From positions 2,541,501 through 2,605,500 of the forward strand of contig NW_024104532.1 in NCBI RefSeq assembly GCF_003945595.2: 64,000 nucleotides of DNA, in the 5' to 3' direction. The notes under the pieces are model-generated. The model saw only the letters and a program-made list of their open reading frames with translations, made no database searches and was not told the DNA's origin. The DNA comes from Pipra filicauda (lineage: Eukaryota > Chordata > Aves > Passeriformes > Pipridae). Shown one piece after another: positions 13,801 to 26,400 of this stretch (the first letter of the stretch is position 1; each line of letters starts with the position of its first letter). The position numbers were made by a program, and so were the translations under genes.

Positions 13801-16800
13801 CAGCAGTAGCACTGTCTTGGCTGGTCTGGAGCCTGTGTATCTTTTAAGAGGAAGATGATGTGCAGGAGATGATGTGCAGTTCCATATGATCTGCCAGCGC
13901 TGACCAGAGATGTCAGTGCAGGAAATGACAGTTGATTAAAATGTGGTTTTCTGGGCTTTTTTTCAATTCTAGGATCGAATCATTGATGCTGGGCCAAAGG
14001 GCAACTACGCTCGGTTCATGAACCATTGCTGCCAGCCCAACTGTGAGACTCAGAAATGGTGTGTGAACGGCGACACACGAGTCGGGCTCTTCGCACTTGT
14101 AAATATCAAAGCTGGTAAGGAGCTGCACTCTGCCAGTGCCTGCAGTTAACCCTGGGGGGGTTCTGTAATGAAAAAGGGAGGGTTTGTAGCTCCCTGGGAA
14201 GAGATTTAATTTTTGGTTTCATGTAGGCATTCATGAGATTTAACACCAGCACTGACATAATGAAACACAAAGAGCCATGGTATCAATGGAGGTTTGTGGT
14301 TCTGATTTACGGGGACAAGAAATGGCCCTGCTACAGGGTGGATCCTTTTTAGCTGTAATATGTGCTACAAGTGTGGAGTTTCACTGAATTTTCTATCCAC
14401 AAAGATCTCTGGGAAGATTAAGAGTTTGGTGTCCTTGTGTAGTGGTGACAGCCTTCTGTGACATTTATATTACATTAAGTGCTTTTACTTCAGCATTAAA
14501 ATGTAGTTTATTACAACTTGCTTTGTTTTGATCTGCTTTTGTGCCAGGGACTGAGCTGACTTTTAACTACAATCTGGAGTGTCTGGGAAATGGAAAGACC
14601 GTTTGTAAATGTGGTGCCCCAAATTGCAGTGGCTTCCTAGGAGTAAGGCCAAAGGTATGGTGCATTCTTTAAGCTTTTGTTCTCCCACATCACCTCTTTG
14701 TATAAACCTGTATGTTCGTTGCAGAGATTTCTGGTCCCAGAGTTAATCCTGTTTCAGTGTGGCTATGAGAACACTGCTTGAAATGAGTTAAATATTCAAG
14801 CTTTCATTTTGAAATAGCAGATCTTATACTTCAATTATCAGAGTTGCTATAAATAACGACGGGAAATTTTATTTTACAGCAAAAAAGTAACTGGAAGATT
14901 TTTTTCAGAATTTTCTGCTTCTTATCATGGCAGTTTCCATTGCACTAGAGGAGCAAAGGACAGGCATGGGATAGACTTCATCAGATAACCAAGAAAATAC
15001 AACTCAGTTCATTTCCCAAAGTAAAGGGCTGAGTAAATTGTGAGCACGTATGAAAGGCCAGCAAATGCACATTCCTTCAGGCTGGAGTTGCTTTAGAGCC
15101 AGAAGGCTCCTACCTCACTGTCTTTGTTGCAGTAAAGTTCCTGGTTTTATCCTGCTTTTAATTTAGTGACCAAAGTTCACACATCAGACAGAAATAAGAA
15201 ATTTGTCATATCTGTAGTAGAAAAATCACCAGTTTTTAGAACTCACTGACTTTTTGAGAGCTTCGATTTGCAACTTTGTAATGTTGCAGTAACAGGAATT
15301 GATTTCAATTACCTCCTTGTGTGAGCTGGTTCTCACTGGGAAAAGGAAATAACAGGAGCAGTTGGCCGAGTTCCCAGCTGTCACCCGCTAAATCTATGTC
15401 TCAGCTGCTGGTTTGTTTCAAGTGCAAGACCAAATCAGTCTGTAATCCCTCTGCTCTGGCATGTGCATTCTGGCATGCCGACAGTTAAGGGTTAAAACTC
15501 GAGCAGCACAGTTGTTCAGCCCCATCAATATCTAGGGAAGGTTTTGTGAATTCTCCAGGGAGATTAGTTCTGCAGAAAAATTAACTTATAAAAATAAAAA
15601 ATGGATGTCTTCAGAAGTTGACAGATGAGGTGAAATACACATCTGATGTATTTAGTTCTTTTTCAGGTCGCGATTTAAAGTTCAATTGATTTTGTGCTGC
15701 TCCTGTGTTATACATGGTTTGACTGTCATTTTTGCCTTGAAATTGCAGGTTGCATGATGGAAATCAGAGGAAGGTGCCCTTTAGTTGGCATTAATGTTCC
15801 ATTGTGGTGTCTGAGGCGACTCATTCCATCTTGATGAGATGGGCTAAGAAACAATACCGAGAAAACAGTACTTTGGGGTTTTTTGTTGGTGGTGTTTTTT
15901 TTTTAATTCCTACCACAATTTTAAGCTTCCTGAAGACATAGCAAGGCAAAACTGATTATACTCAAGTTCACTCTTGAAAGTGCCCTTTCTAACTGTGTGG
16001 AAGAATGCTTAGGAGTCTATTGTACTGCAGAGAGCAAGTGGAATTGCTTAGTCCAGCTGTTAGACCTCTCTTAGACATTCAAATTAGCTGTGAAGGGATT
16101 TTCTTGTTCTCTTTGTAATTAGATGGCCAAGGAACTAGACCCTGAGAATAGGTGGGAATAGTTTAGGTGGAGGCATTTCAGTGCCTGCATTTTTAGTGAT
16201 AAGAAAGACCTGGCTTGTCCCCATTGTCAGGGGGAATGGTGGTATAAAAACAGTAAGATCCACAGGTGAGGAGGAAGGAAACAATTTAGAGATGTAAATC
16301 CTTGGTGGCAGGAAAGCTAGATAGCCATCTCTGCAAAGTTCTGAAGTTGTAGGTCTAGAGACCAAGGCTTTTAAATCTTTTGGTGGTTCTGGTGATGCAA
16401 ACAGTGCCCAATATTTATGCAGAAGAAAGGATGCAAAAGTCGCCTTGTAGTCATTGTTTCAGCACACAGAGATGTCCTGCATGCAGAACGCATATTTGAA
16501 CGCAAAGAGATGTAGAAAACGGCACAAAATTTAGCTCATGTCTGCTTAGATAAACTAAACTGATAGTGCTTTGATAAAGTCAGGACTGGGGACAAGACAG
16601 CATCATCTTTGTGGAGCTGAGTGTTTGGTACAAGGGGAGGCTTGGCCTGGAGAGGAGGTTAGGAGTGGTCTGAGGACCAGGCTTGAAGGGGGAGTGGGGG
16701 AGCAGTGTTGGAGGAAGCCTTAGGCCAGAGAAGAGCACTTAAGCCACTTAGTTGCCTGCCTTGAGAGCAGTTGTAGTTATTTCCTTATATGTCTGTAATT

Positions 16801-19800
16801 TAACTGTACTGATGACATGAATGTGTCAGTTGTCATCGATGTGGGAGAGTGAGAAGATGGGGCAGTTGCAAAGGAATAACTGAGTATAACAGGGAATGGA
16901 CTGGAGTTCAGAGATTGGATATGCCATAGTACACACCTGGAGAGTAACAGCAGAAATAACTCTGCCATGAGAAGGTCATAGCTGAGCACTCATGGCCGAG
17001 AAGGAGCCATTCTGCAGCTCAGCTGCTGCAGGACTGAGCTGTGGTGTGACACAGCTATGGAAAAGGCAAATGTGAGCAGTGCTTTGGGGGTGTTGATGTC
17101 GTTGTACACAGCCTGTGAGGTGTCATCTGAAGTAGCGTGTGTAATTCTATAACTTTCATTTGGGATAAATAAACTCAATATTGGCAGAGAAAAGCCATTG
17201 GGAAGACTGAGCATGCAAATTGAAAGTTTCACTTTGTGAAGAGGAGACTGTGTCCCACAGGTTACTTCAGGGAGACAGAAAAGCTTCAAAGGTTGGACTC
17301 AATGATCTTGGAGGTCTCTTCCAACCTAAATGATTCCATGATTCTGGTGGAAAAGAGCAGTGTTGACACAAGAATAAACTGATCACAGATAAATTCAGAC
17401 TGAAAATAGAGAAATTATGAACATCAGAAAGTGCAGGAAGGCCCTCATGAGACTCCTCATGAGTCGTGGATACAAGGAGATCTGACTGCTTTGACTGAGG
17501 ACCTGAAGAGTCTGTGAGAGGTGGCACGAGCTCAGTGACACCAGGCAGCCCCAACTCGTCATTCTGCTAATTGTGTATATCCCATGTTGTGAACCAGGCT
17601 TTGGTGCTTTTCAAAATAACTGAGAGCTGTTTGCTGTAGTGAATTGTTTGCCAAATACCAAGCAGCACTAGAGGTTCTGCACAGGTTTCATGTATGGCTG
17701 GCAGTGGGGTTTCTGTTGACAGGCTTTGCAGTTTTCTCCTGCAGCAGGAAGGGAGCAGGTGGAAGGGGCAGAGTGCTGCAGTAACCAGGGTTGTCTTGCC
17801 CACAGAGCCAGCCCAGCCTCACCGAGGAGAAGTCCAAGAAGCTGAAGAGGCGGCCGCAGATGAAGCGCAGGTCACAGGCGGAGGTGATGAAGGAGCGAGA
17901 GGACGAGTGTTTCAGCTGTGGGGACGGAGGGCAGCTGGTTTCTTGTAAGAAGTCAGGCTGCCCCAAGGTGTACCATGCAGACTGCCTCAACCTGACCAAG
18001 AGACCTGCAGGTCAGTGCTCTGCATGGCTGGGCTCTGCTTGGGTCACACTGTTGGCTCAAGGTGGCCCAGGTGCTGCTCGTCATCTTGCACTTGAGTCAC
18101 AGCATCTTAAAATTTGGAAAAATCTTTCTCAGTTGAACAGACCTCGTGGCTCAAATGACACAACCCTGGTTTGCACCCCACTGTGACCACAAAAAGGTGA
18201 ACTAATTGCTGAAGGTGGAGTCCTTGCCTAAAAAATGGTGTTTGTGAGTTGACCCCATCCATGGGGCCTGGCACAGCCCCAACAGTAGTTGAGATATTGA
18301 TCCTCATATTGGCCATTTTCCCAAAGTTGAAGACAGTTGAATGAAAAAGTATCAAAGCATATCCTAGTTTGTGGTGAAGTGAGGGCAGAAATTTGAAATA
18401 AAAAGTACTTCTAGTTGGGTGCAGAGAAAGAAACAGGCTCCCTATATGAGCAGTAGAACAGATTTGAGTTCATTAGTGGCTCAGGAGGTGTAAAATAACA
18501 TCTCTTACACGGAAAGACTTAAGTTGCATTTAAAAGTTGTAAGGGAGCTGAAGGCAGTGTTTCAGTGTGAAGTTCCTGCAAACTTTATGAGTGTTCAGGT
18601 TTAACCAGTGCTCAGAAAGGGGAAATGTCTGACCTGAGTCTTGGTAGGCCAGTTGGCCCAAGGTCTGCCAGGCCAGGAGGATGGAAAAACTGATATGGGA
18701 TTAAGTGCCTCAACAATTAAATTATAAGGGTATAAATAATACTAGATGGTACATTTTTAGCTAAAATAACTCATCAAACCTAATGTAGTTTCATTGCTAA
18801 GATAATAAATTTGGTTAATAACAGCAATTGCATAGAAGTAATTTGTTTGAGGGGTTACAAATCTTTTGATCTAATACTGATAACATTGTCACAGTTAGAA
18901 ATTCTCTGTGCAGCTCTGTAGGGTATTTCCTGAACCGACTGGAGGCTGGGAAACATGGAACCAAGTGGCCTCTGAAAGTATCAGCCAGGAGAATCACTCA
19001 GCAGAGTGTTTGTCTGTGCCATGAGAGCCAGAACTGGGCAGCCAGCACCTCCAGCTGTAATCTGGCAGGAGGTGTACCAGGGCTGGTGACATGTTTTGTA
19101 GAGGACAGAAATCAGGTGTGTGCATGTGTTAAGTTTTAGGGAGAATGGGGCATTTATCCAGAAGAGCTTGGATGGCTCATTGAACAAACTGTAGCAAAGC
19201 AGTGTGAAAGCCAGTGGGAGGGCAGGTCATCCCTATGGAACATTGTCATACAGGGTGAGGGAATACACCTGAATATACCTTTCTGTACATTTTTGTGTGC
19301 TGTAACATCCTGTCAAGTTTTCCTGTGCTTTAAAGTCTCCAATAGAGGAGAATCCAGCCTTTAGCCTGTTCTCCTGCTTTCCGCTTGAAAAGCTTCTCCT
19401 AACAGCCTGACTTGAAAAAACAAAGGATTGCCAGCTCTGTTACATGTTTTTTTTGCATACTGAGACAAATTATTGTCTCGCTCCTTTTCCAGCTTATACA
19501 ACACAGCTTCTCATTGCAGCTTATTTTCTAAAGTTTTTATTCTTAGTCTGTTCTGCATCCCACTTGCCTACACATTTTTAAAAACTGAGTGAAAGTATTT
19601 TAACAGCATTGCACCCAAGGCCTTGCTAACTCTGACAGAAGAAAATAATTATATTTTGTGTTTTACATAAAGTGTCTTAGGAAATTATGTTTGACTTGTC
19701 TTGCAAAAATAGTTTTTATATTTATGTGATGTTTGTTATTTTCCTTATCATTCTTGAGTTTTTTACTCGATCCTTTTCACATATTTATTTTATTTCTTCC

Positions 19801-22800
19801 TCCTGCAATCCTACACTGGTCTTCATATAATTACACCTTGTTCATGCAAAGGCATCTGTCCAGTTAAATTCTGAGCCTGTCCAACTGGATTTTTGCAGTA
19901 CCTCACAGCCTTGTTGTTACCTACCTGTTTATGTAGGAGTATTTTGCTGTTCTGCTTCTAGAAATTTAAATTACAATACAGATTAAAATATAATCCTGAA
20001 GGATGTAGTTTGAAATGCCTCCTCAGTTTACCACAAGACCATTGATAGCTGTTTTTTGAGAATGATTTTCAGTCAGTTGTAGCAATTTTACTTTTTTTAC
20101 ACATAGGCTGTGATTTCCATAGCCTGCTCCTCAGAGTATCATGCAAGACATGAAAGGTTCAGCACTTTCTACTTCAAATGTTTCCTCTGCCATGGGCATT
20201 GCTGTCAAGTAATTGGAATTTCCTGCTTGTTTGCATGTTGCTAATTGTGTGATCTTACTTCCAAGAGCTCAGGGCTGTCTCTGGAGAGAGTGCTTATTCA
20301 TTAGGCCTTTTATTCTGTCAAAGATCATTAGAGTGGTTTGATAGGATTGATCCTTCCTGCAACAAACTAGCAGGTTTTGACCTTTTATTTTCCATCTGTA
20401 CAAATGACCTCTATAAGGATGGTCCTAGAGTCTTTTCAGTGGCCCAGCTGAGTTGAATGTGCCTCTCTGGGATGCTTCTGATGCAGGGGGAGCAGTGGCA
20501 GCCTGTGCTGCAGCATTGTGAGCCAGGAAAGGGGGAAACCATGTGAAGTGTTAACATCCCCACTTGGAAAAAAATGGTGAAAAACTGGAAAAGACATAGA
20601 AAAGCAGTGTGCATATTTTGAGACTGGAATAGAAGCCTTGGACTGGCTTCAAAGGAGGAGAAAAACATGCTACGTGTAGTCTTCAACCCCAGGGGAAAAG
20701 CAACGTGGAGAGCTGCTGTTGCACAAGTGCAGAGACCAATGGCCACGCACCAGCATCCCTGGAAAAGAGCTGGTAGCCACAGCCACAGCTGTGTGGGTTT
20801 GGTTCAGGGAGGCTGGGAAATGCTCTGGCCCAAGTGGTGTCTGCCAGCAATCTCTGAAGTAGTGTTAGTTTTTTCCTCTTGATGATGTTGATACTGATGG
20901 TCAATAGATTCACTGTGAACGTGGAGCTCCTAAGGGAGCAGCTTAGTGTTAAGCCGTAGTTTTTTCATGGGCAGAGGTTAAGGAAGGTGCCTTTGGGTAT
21001 AGAGACAATAGGAACTTACCCCTTGTGATCACTGCTCTCTCGCTTCTTCTTTCTGATAAACAGGAAGGGAGGTTGTTGACACAGAATTAAAAGATGAATC
21101 TGACACATCTACTTAGAAGGTCCACTGGGTTTTGTGCACAGACACCACTGATGTTGTCTGGAATTCAGAGCCACAGAGATTTGCAAGCTGGGAGTGTCTG
21201 CTCTTCTCTAGGCACTCCTATTAGTTTGTGTTGTGCAGGAACCAGATGGGCTTTTGGTCTGACCTGATGTGGCTTGTGTTTGTCATGATTATCATTGCCC
21301 TTGTTGCTTCTGAGAGTGCAGGTTCCTGTTACCTGCCCGTCAAGCCTGGAGCTATGGTGGAAACTGAGGAGGACATGTAGAATTGTATGAGAGTATTACA
21401 CAGGTGTTCCCACTTTCCCCTGAGCTCACTTTGCAGCAGGCCTTTGTCTCTTCCCCTTGTACTACTCCTAAGGTGTGTCTTTTCTCCCATGTCTGTGCTG
21501 CAGGAAAATGGGAGTGCCCATGGCATCAGTGTGATATGTGTGGTAAGGAAGCAGCTTCGTTCTGCGAGATGTGCCCCAGGTCCTTCTGCAAGCAGCACCG
21601 GGAAGGAATGCTCTTCATCTCCAAGCTGGATGGACGATTATGCTGTACGGAGCACGATCCCTGTGGGCCTCACCCTCTAGAGCCAGGAGAAATTCGTGAG
21701 TATGTGCCTCCCATAGAAGCCCTGACTAATGGAGAGGACACCCAGCCACCGGAGCAGCTGCCTGCAGAGGTAGACACGGAGGCAGACACAGACCTGAGCG
21801 TTCAGACCCTGGACAGCCTACCTCAGTCTGTGGCCCTCAGACTGCAGTCACCAGAAAAGCCCCCTGCTACCCTGGCGCTGAGGCTGCCGTCGTCAGACAA
21901 GCCCCCCACCACCCTTGCCCTGAGGCTGCAGCCATCAAACAAGCCCCCCACTACCCTGGCCCTCAGGCTGCCTTCACCAGACAAACCACCCGCCACCCTG
22001 GCTCTGAGACTGCCACCATCAAATAAACCCCCCGCCACTTTGTCACTGAGACTGAAGCCATCCAACAAACCCTCCACCACCCTCTCGCTCCGGCTGCAGC
22101 CTTCGGACAAACCTCCCACCACCCTGTCGCTCCGCCTGCAGCCATCAGACAAGCCCCAGGCCGCCCTGTCCCTAAGGCTGCAGTCAGAGAAGCAGCCCAT
22201 CATCGTAGCGCTGCGGCCTCAGCAGCCTGACAAACCTCCCACCAACGCGGTGCTCTGGCCCCTGGATGAGTCCTCCAGTGACGCCTCGCAGCCTCAGCTG
22301 CCGAGCAAATCTCCTCCGGGATCACCACAGTCGTTGGATGAGTCGCTTGTTACTGCTGGTGCCCTGCAGCTCCAGCTGTCAGATGAGCCTCCAGACACCC
22401 CCGGGGTTTTGGGGTTATCGGACAAGTCCCTCATTGACACCGGGACCCAGCAGCCTGAGCTGCTGGATGAGTTCCCCACAAAATGCCTGCATCCTCCACT
22501 GTCTGACAGACTCCTCGCCACGGTGGGGACGTTGCAGTCCCAGACGGCAGATGAGCCTTCTGAGGCCGATCAGCTCCAACCGCTGGATGACACTTCTGCC
22601 CAGAGCCCACAGCCACAGTCTGTGGAAGAGGATCCCAGCTCTGTGGTGCCACAGGTCCCAGTATTGGAGGTGGCTTCCAGTCCTGAGGTGCTGTGGCCTC
22701 TGCCCATTGCAGAAGTCCCCGACTCCCCTGTCTCACGGATCCTGCCTGCAGAGAAGGCTCCTGGATCGGCAGTGCCACGACCCCTGCCTCCAGAAAATGC

Positions 22801-23854
22801 CTCCTTCTCCACTGCAATGCGGGTCCCAGCCACAGAGAAGGCTCCTAGCTCTGGGTCACCCCATCCCCTGACTCCGGAGAAGGCTCCTGCCTTGGGTATG
22901 CCACGGATCCTGCCCACAGAGAAGGCTCCCAGCTTAGGGGTGTCGTGGCCCCTAACTCCGGAGAAGGCCCCTGGCTCCCGGTCGCCTCACGTCCTGCCTG
23001 TGGACAAGGCTCTGAGCTCTGGGGCCCTGCGGATCCCACTCACACAAAAGGCTCTCTCCCCTGGGGTGCTGCGACCCCTGCCTCCGGAGAAGGCTGCTGA
23101 CTCTGGGGCCCTGCGGGTCCTGCCTCTGGAAAAGGCTCTCAGCTCTGGGGTGTCTCGGCCTCAGCTCTTGGAGAGACCTCTCGCTCTTACAGCCCCGTGG
23201 CCTCAGGCATCAGACAAGCTGACTGCTGCCGTGGCTCCTCGGCCTCAAGCCTTGGACAAACCTCTGGCTGCATCAGCTCCAAGGCTGTTGCCGTCGGAGA
23301 AGGCGCTGCGACCTGTCGACCAGAACGCTCAGCCGAAGGAGAGAGGAGCCCCGGCCATGGAGCTGAATCCCCAGCAGAAAGAGAGGACCATGTTAGCTGG
23401 GGAACAAATCTCTTGGTCTGCTGGGAAGGTAGTGACGCACGTTGGACAAGTACCGTGGCCTACGGAGAAACTACAGATGCACGAGCAGACCCACTGGCCC
23501 ACTGCAAAAGCCCTGATGCCTGCTGAGCAGCCTTCCCGGACAGCAGAGAAACCACCAGAGCCAACCATTCAGCCCAGCTGGGAAGTGGCCTCAGCCCCCG
23601 CAGAGCAGACCCCGTGGACATCAGAGAGATTGCGTGCATTCGAGCAGACCCCTCGGCCAGCCAGGGAAGCGCCGGTGCCCCCAGAGCAGATGCAGTGGCT
23701 TGTCACGAATATTCAGACAATTGACCAGATTTCTTGGCTGGGTGGAAAAGCACAGACTCCTCGGGGGCAGGACCCTTTGCCTGAACAAAACACAGCGTTA
23801 GCCTGTAACCAGGATTCTGTCTGTCGTGAGTTGGCCGACTCAGAGCCAAAGTGA
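4837..23854 (+). CDS. NSD1: NSD1, histone H3K36 methyltransferase (3' portion, 13 coding exons)
   Basis: Nuclear SET-domain enzyme that mono- and dimethylates H3 lysine 36. Exons: 4837-4980, 5377-5500, 6317-6517, 7867-8046, 8380-8536, 8831-9036, 9613-9725, 12233-12502, 12643-12759, 13973-14114, 14548-14654, 17806-18010, 21504-23854; phases agree at every junction and give 1,438 residues to TGA. Order of domains: PHD1 ([20 protein letters not shown]), PHD2 ([16 protein letters not shown]), PHD3 ([13 protein letters not shown] to [13 protein letters not shown]), PWWP (GRYRWWPAEI), AWS ([12 protein letters not shown]), SET with [19 protein letters not shown] and ELTFNYN, post-SET ([13 protein letters not shown]), then a PHD/C5HCH pair ([11 protein letters not shown] to [12 protein letters not shown]). 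The SET catalytic motifs are intact. PHD/C5HCH residues point to NSD1 rather than NSD2/NSD3, as does the tail motif ALRPVDQN. Upstream exons lie outside the window. The first listed exon is the least conserved; its start at 4837 rests on an AAAG acceptor and alignment to the KENVCQ end. Confidence 0.96.
5656..5905 (-). mobile_element. CR1 LINE fragment, antisense, in NSD1 intron
   Basis: Begins with 'AATCATAGAATGGTTTGGGT' and continues through the diagnostic block GGAAGGGACCTTAAAGATCA, then CCAGGTTGCTCCAAGGCCTG and the GGATGGGGCAGCCACAGC segment. About 250 bp of the CR1 3' region inserted on the minus strand between the PHD1 and PHD2 exons. Confidence 0.9.
6518..7866 (+). other. NSD1: NSD1 intron between PHD2 and PHD3 exons
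   Basis: No gene seen. The part at about 7620-7740 is strongly AT-rich with repeated ATATT/TTAAA words. The rest is unremarkable intron. Confidence 0.7.
9726..12232 (+). other. NSD1: NSD1 intron between the PWWP-linker and AWS exons
   Basis: About 2.5 kb of intron. I see no conserved exon, RNA gene or clear repeat. A weak CR1-like phrase near 11335-11400 is too degenerate to call. Confidence 0.7.
12760..13972 (+). other. NSD1: NSD1 intron inside the SET domain
   Basis: Intron splitting the SET domain after YMLTLDK. A short phrase at about 12934-12960 ('TTGGATATTAGGATTAGGAG') resembles the CR1 core but is not extended enough for a firm call. Nothing else stands out. Confidence 0.65.
14655..17805 (+). 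other. NSD1: NSD1 intron between the post-SET and C5HCH exons
   Basis: About 3.15 kb without a recognisable exon. It contains a T-run near 15892-15903 and a CR1 3' end at 17284-17345. Confidence 0.7.
17284..17345 (+). mobile_element. CR1 LINE 3' end fragment
   Basis: Sense CR1 terminus: AAGGTTGGACTCAATGATCT, 'GGTCTCTTCCAACCTAAATG', and an ATTCCATGATTCTG end. Confidence 0.85.
18011..21503 (+). other. NSD1: Last NSD1 intron
   Basis: About 3.5 kb of AT-richer intron splitting the C5HCH region between RPAG and KWECPWHQC. No gene, tandem repeat or clear mobile element was recognised. Confidence 0.7.
21833..23810 (+). repeat. NSD1: 42-bp (14-residue) coding repeat array in the NSD1 C-terminal tail
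   Basis: Within the last NSD1 exon the tail is built of units of about 14 residues. Units 1-8 start exactly 42 bp apart (21833, 21875, 21917, 21959, 22001, 22043, 22085, 22127), with consensus [14 protein letters not shown]; the ninth is 39 bp and the tenth ends at 22249. A degenerate zone follows to about 22730. Then at least 14 units of the form xRxLPxEKAPxSGx run to about 23310, and a last set in the form EQxxWxxxKxxxPA follows. The reading frame stays open throughout, so the array is under coding constraint. Repeat length variation between species is expected. Confidence 0.9.
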
Positions 23855-25051
23855 GGTTGGTAAATATGGGAGGCAGGTTTCAGTTGTTTAATGTTTAGGG
23901 AGGGGGAATCTTTCTTTTGTTTTTTTTTATTCACTTCCCTGAGCCCAGCCCCTAACCCATGCACATCCCATCCATATTCTCTCGTGACATGAGCAAGGAC
24001 ATTCTCTTAAACCTGAGTCTGGCCCAAGCAAAGGGAGAGAGCATCCGTGACCTTTTCCTCTTCCTTTAACAAATGCTAAAGCTGAAATAAAGAGTCCACT
24101 CTGGGTGAAAATCTCCAATTCCATTGAAATGGTCACATTACTGATCCAGCGTGTTCAAGCTCCAGGTCTGATTCGTAGGTGGGTTCCCAGGTACAGCCAG
24201 GGGCCTTGCTTTCATTACTACATTTAAAGGAAGGAGATCAGTCAGGCTGACCTGGGACTGAAGAAGTTTCCAGGATCAGGTGGTGAGCAGTCAGGTGCAT
24301 GTCCTTGCCAGACTCTAGAAGCAGGGAAGGGATTTGTGTTGTCTGCCCAGGTCTCTGTCCCTGCAGGGCGTTGCTTTGTGAGGTTTATCCGTATGTTCGC
24401 TGGGATGTGCTGTGTGTGTGGTTTGCTGAAGGACAAGGATCATCTCCAGTGAGCTGGGAGAGGAGCCCCTGCACTTGCTCAGTGCAGTTTTCTCCATTAA
24501 TAGGCAGTGTCCATTCAGGCTCCTTTGTACAGAGCTGCATCTGGCCAGGCCCGAGAAACGGGAAATCTGGAGGAAGTCAGGGAAAAGAGAGATCTTGGAA
24601 GTAGTCGTCTGGCAGTGTTTTCATTCTTGTGTCTTAAACCTTTAGCACAGGACATGTGGAGTGCTTTCCTGCCCTTGAAAACGTAGTGACCCGTAAAGCA
24701 GCAATAGTGGAGCAGGGCAGAGTGGGTTCCCCAAGGTGCTGAGCTCTGCCCTGGCAAGGGAGTGGTGCTCCCTTTCAAATTTCCATCCAGTCTCTTCTTG
24801 ACTTCTGTCTCAACGTGAGCCGGCGGACTGAGCAGTCCTTTCTCCCCTTGCCTCAGGCGTGTTCAGGACGTGTTCCCATCACACCTGGTATTGCCAGCAG
24901 CAAGCAAAACCTGACTCGCTCACTGCACAGTGCAGAGGCAAGGGTTCCGTAGCTGTATCGGGACCCATCTCAACACCTTCCCCTTGGGCAGCCTCTGGCT
25001 TAACTCTTCTACAACCAAAGGAGACTTGAATTAACTGGACTGTGTTGGAGT

Positions 25052-25081
25052 GAGTGTGTGTGTGTGTGTGCGTGTGTGTGT
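25052..25081. repeat. (TG)n microsatellite
   Basis: Alternating GT dinucleotides with one CG interruption, within the NSD1 3' UTR. Confidence 0.9.
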
Positions 25082-26377
25082 CCTTCCAACTGAATTGTAG
25101 TTCTCACACTGGAACATGGTGGGCTCCAGCAGCTGGCTGGCTTTCTTTTTTCCTCTTCTCCCTTTTCCAGTGAAAATAGATGTTTAGTACCTGGTAGTCA
25201 TCAGGCTGGTGTTCAGACTAGGCCTGCTGAAAGCCATTCACTCAAGCATGGAGGCAGAAGTTGGCTTGGCCGTGGTGCTTGTGGGCCAGGTGGTAGAGTC
25301 CCAGGGGCCTGCAGCATCTTGCGACCACTGGCACCCTCGCAGGCAGGAGGAGGAGGATGGGCCTCCCTGGTGGCAGTGCCTGGGCTGGATGGGGTCGGTG
25401 TCCTGCCAAGGAAGCACTGCTGACCAGCATTTTCCCACTGTCACAACACATTACCTCTGTGGTTTGCCTGAGCTCCACCGATCTGGGGCCGCAGCCTCGG
25501 ATCTCTGTGCCGCCACCAGACCCTCACGCAGCTCCAGTGTGTGTATCCTTCTCCTTCCAGGCTGATCCACAGGTCCCTCCCCAGAAGGGGAGCGTTCAGC
25601 TCCAGGCCAACCCTCTCCCTCCGACATGGGAGGGACCCGACCCTTTGCTTCCTTGTTCCCACCTGGCTTGCAAGTGCCTGCTGCTCCCAGAGCAGACAGT
25701 CATGAGCTTTGCAGTTTTCTATGAAGGGAGGCAGACACCTGTGCTGAGACAAATCCCAGTCTATTCTGCTTTCCTGACTTGTGCACCCTGAGACAACGTC
25801 CTCCTGAAAAGGCCAGGTGTGCTGGGCACGAGGGGACATTACCAGTGCTATGGTGCATCTCTTCTCTAGTCCAAATCATTTCAGATCCTTTGTAGAATAG
25901 CTCACGGCTTGGAAAAGCTTTATGGCTTATGGAAACTTACTTGTTAAATGTTGTTTTTTTCCGGGAAGACTAGCAGGTCAGTTCCTGCTTGCTGCTGAAA
26001 CTGGGGAAATACAAGCAGCTTATATTTCTGCGTGACTCCTCCACAAAGGGAATCAGGACAACTCAGATCCATTGAGAGAGAAGATTATCTTAAGGGCATT
26101 CGTTAACTTTTTTAAACAAAATTATAAAAAAAGAAAAAAAAAAGGTAATGACGTTCAGTATATTAAGTATTTATCATGTGCGAGAAGGAAAATAAATCTT
26201 GAATTTACATTTATAAGCCTTCCCATGAGCTGGACTTAGTCATGTAGATTGTGTAAGTAGGGTTCCCTCAGTGCCGGTGCCCAGCCAGCTCCCACTGTAA
26301 CCAGAGAGGTCTCTGCACTGCTCTGTCCACCTCCGCTTTGCATTGTCACGTGTTACTCGCTACTTGTTTCATGAAAA

Positions 26378-26383
26378 AATAAA
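26378..26383 (+). terminator. NSD1: Polyadenylation signal, NSD1 (likely main)
   Basis: AATAAA inside 'GAAAAAATAAACTGTGAATA', followed within 20-30 nt by a GU/U-rich element. About 2.5 kb past the stop codon. Confidence 0.65.
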
Positions 26384-26400
26384 CTGTGAATATTTTTGGT

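Larger units (their letters stand above)
23855..26400 (+). other. NSD1: NSD1 3' UTR (proximal) with three AATAAA signals
   Basis: Non-coding after the TGA at 23852-23854. Canonical AATAAA hexamers lie at 24086-24091, 26191-26196 and 26378-26383. The last is followed by an AATATTTTTGGTG U/GU-rich stretch and is the best candidate for the main poly(A) site. A (TG)n microsatellite lies at 25052-25081 and an A/T-rich zone at 26100-26145. Confidence 0.7.
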
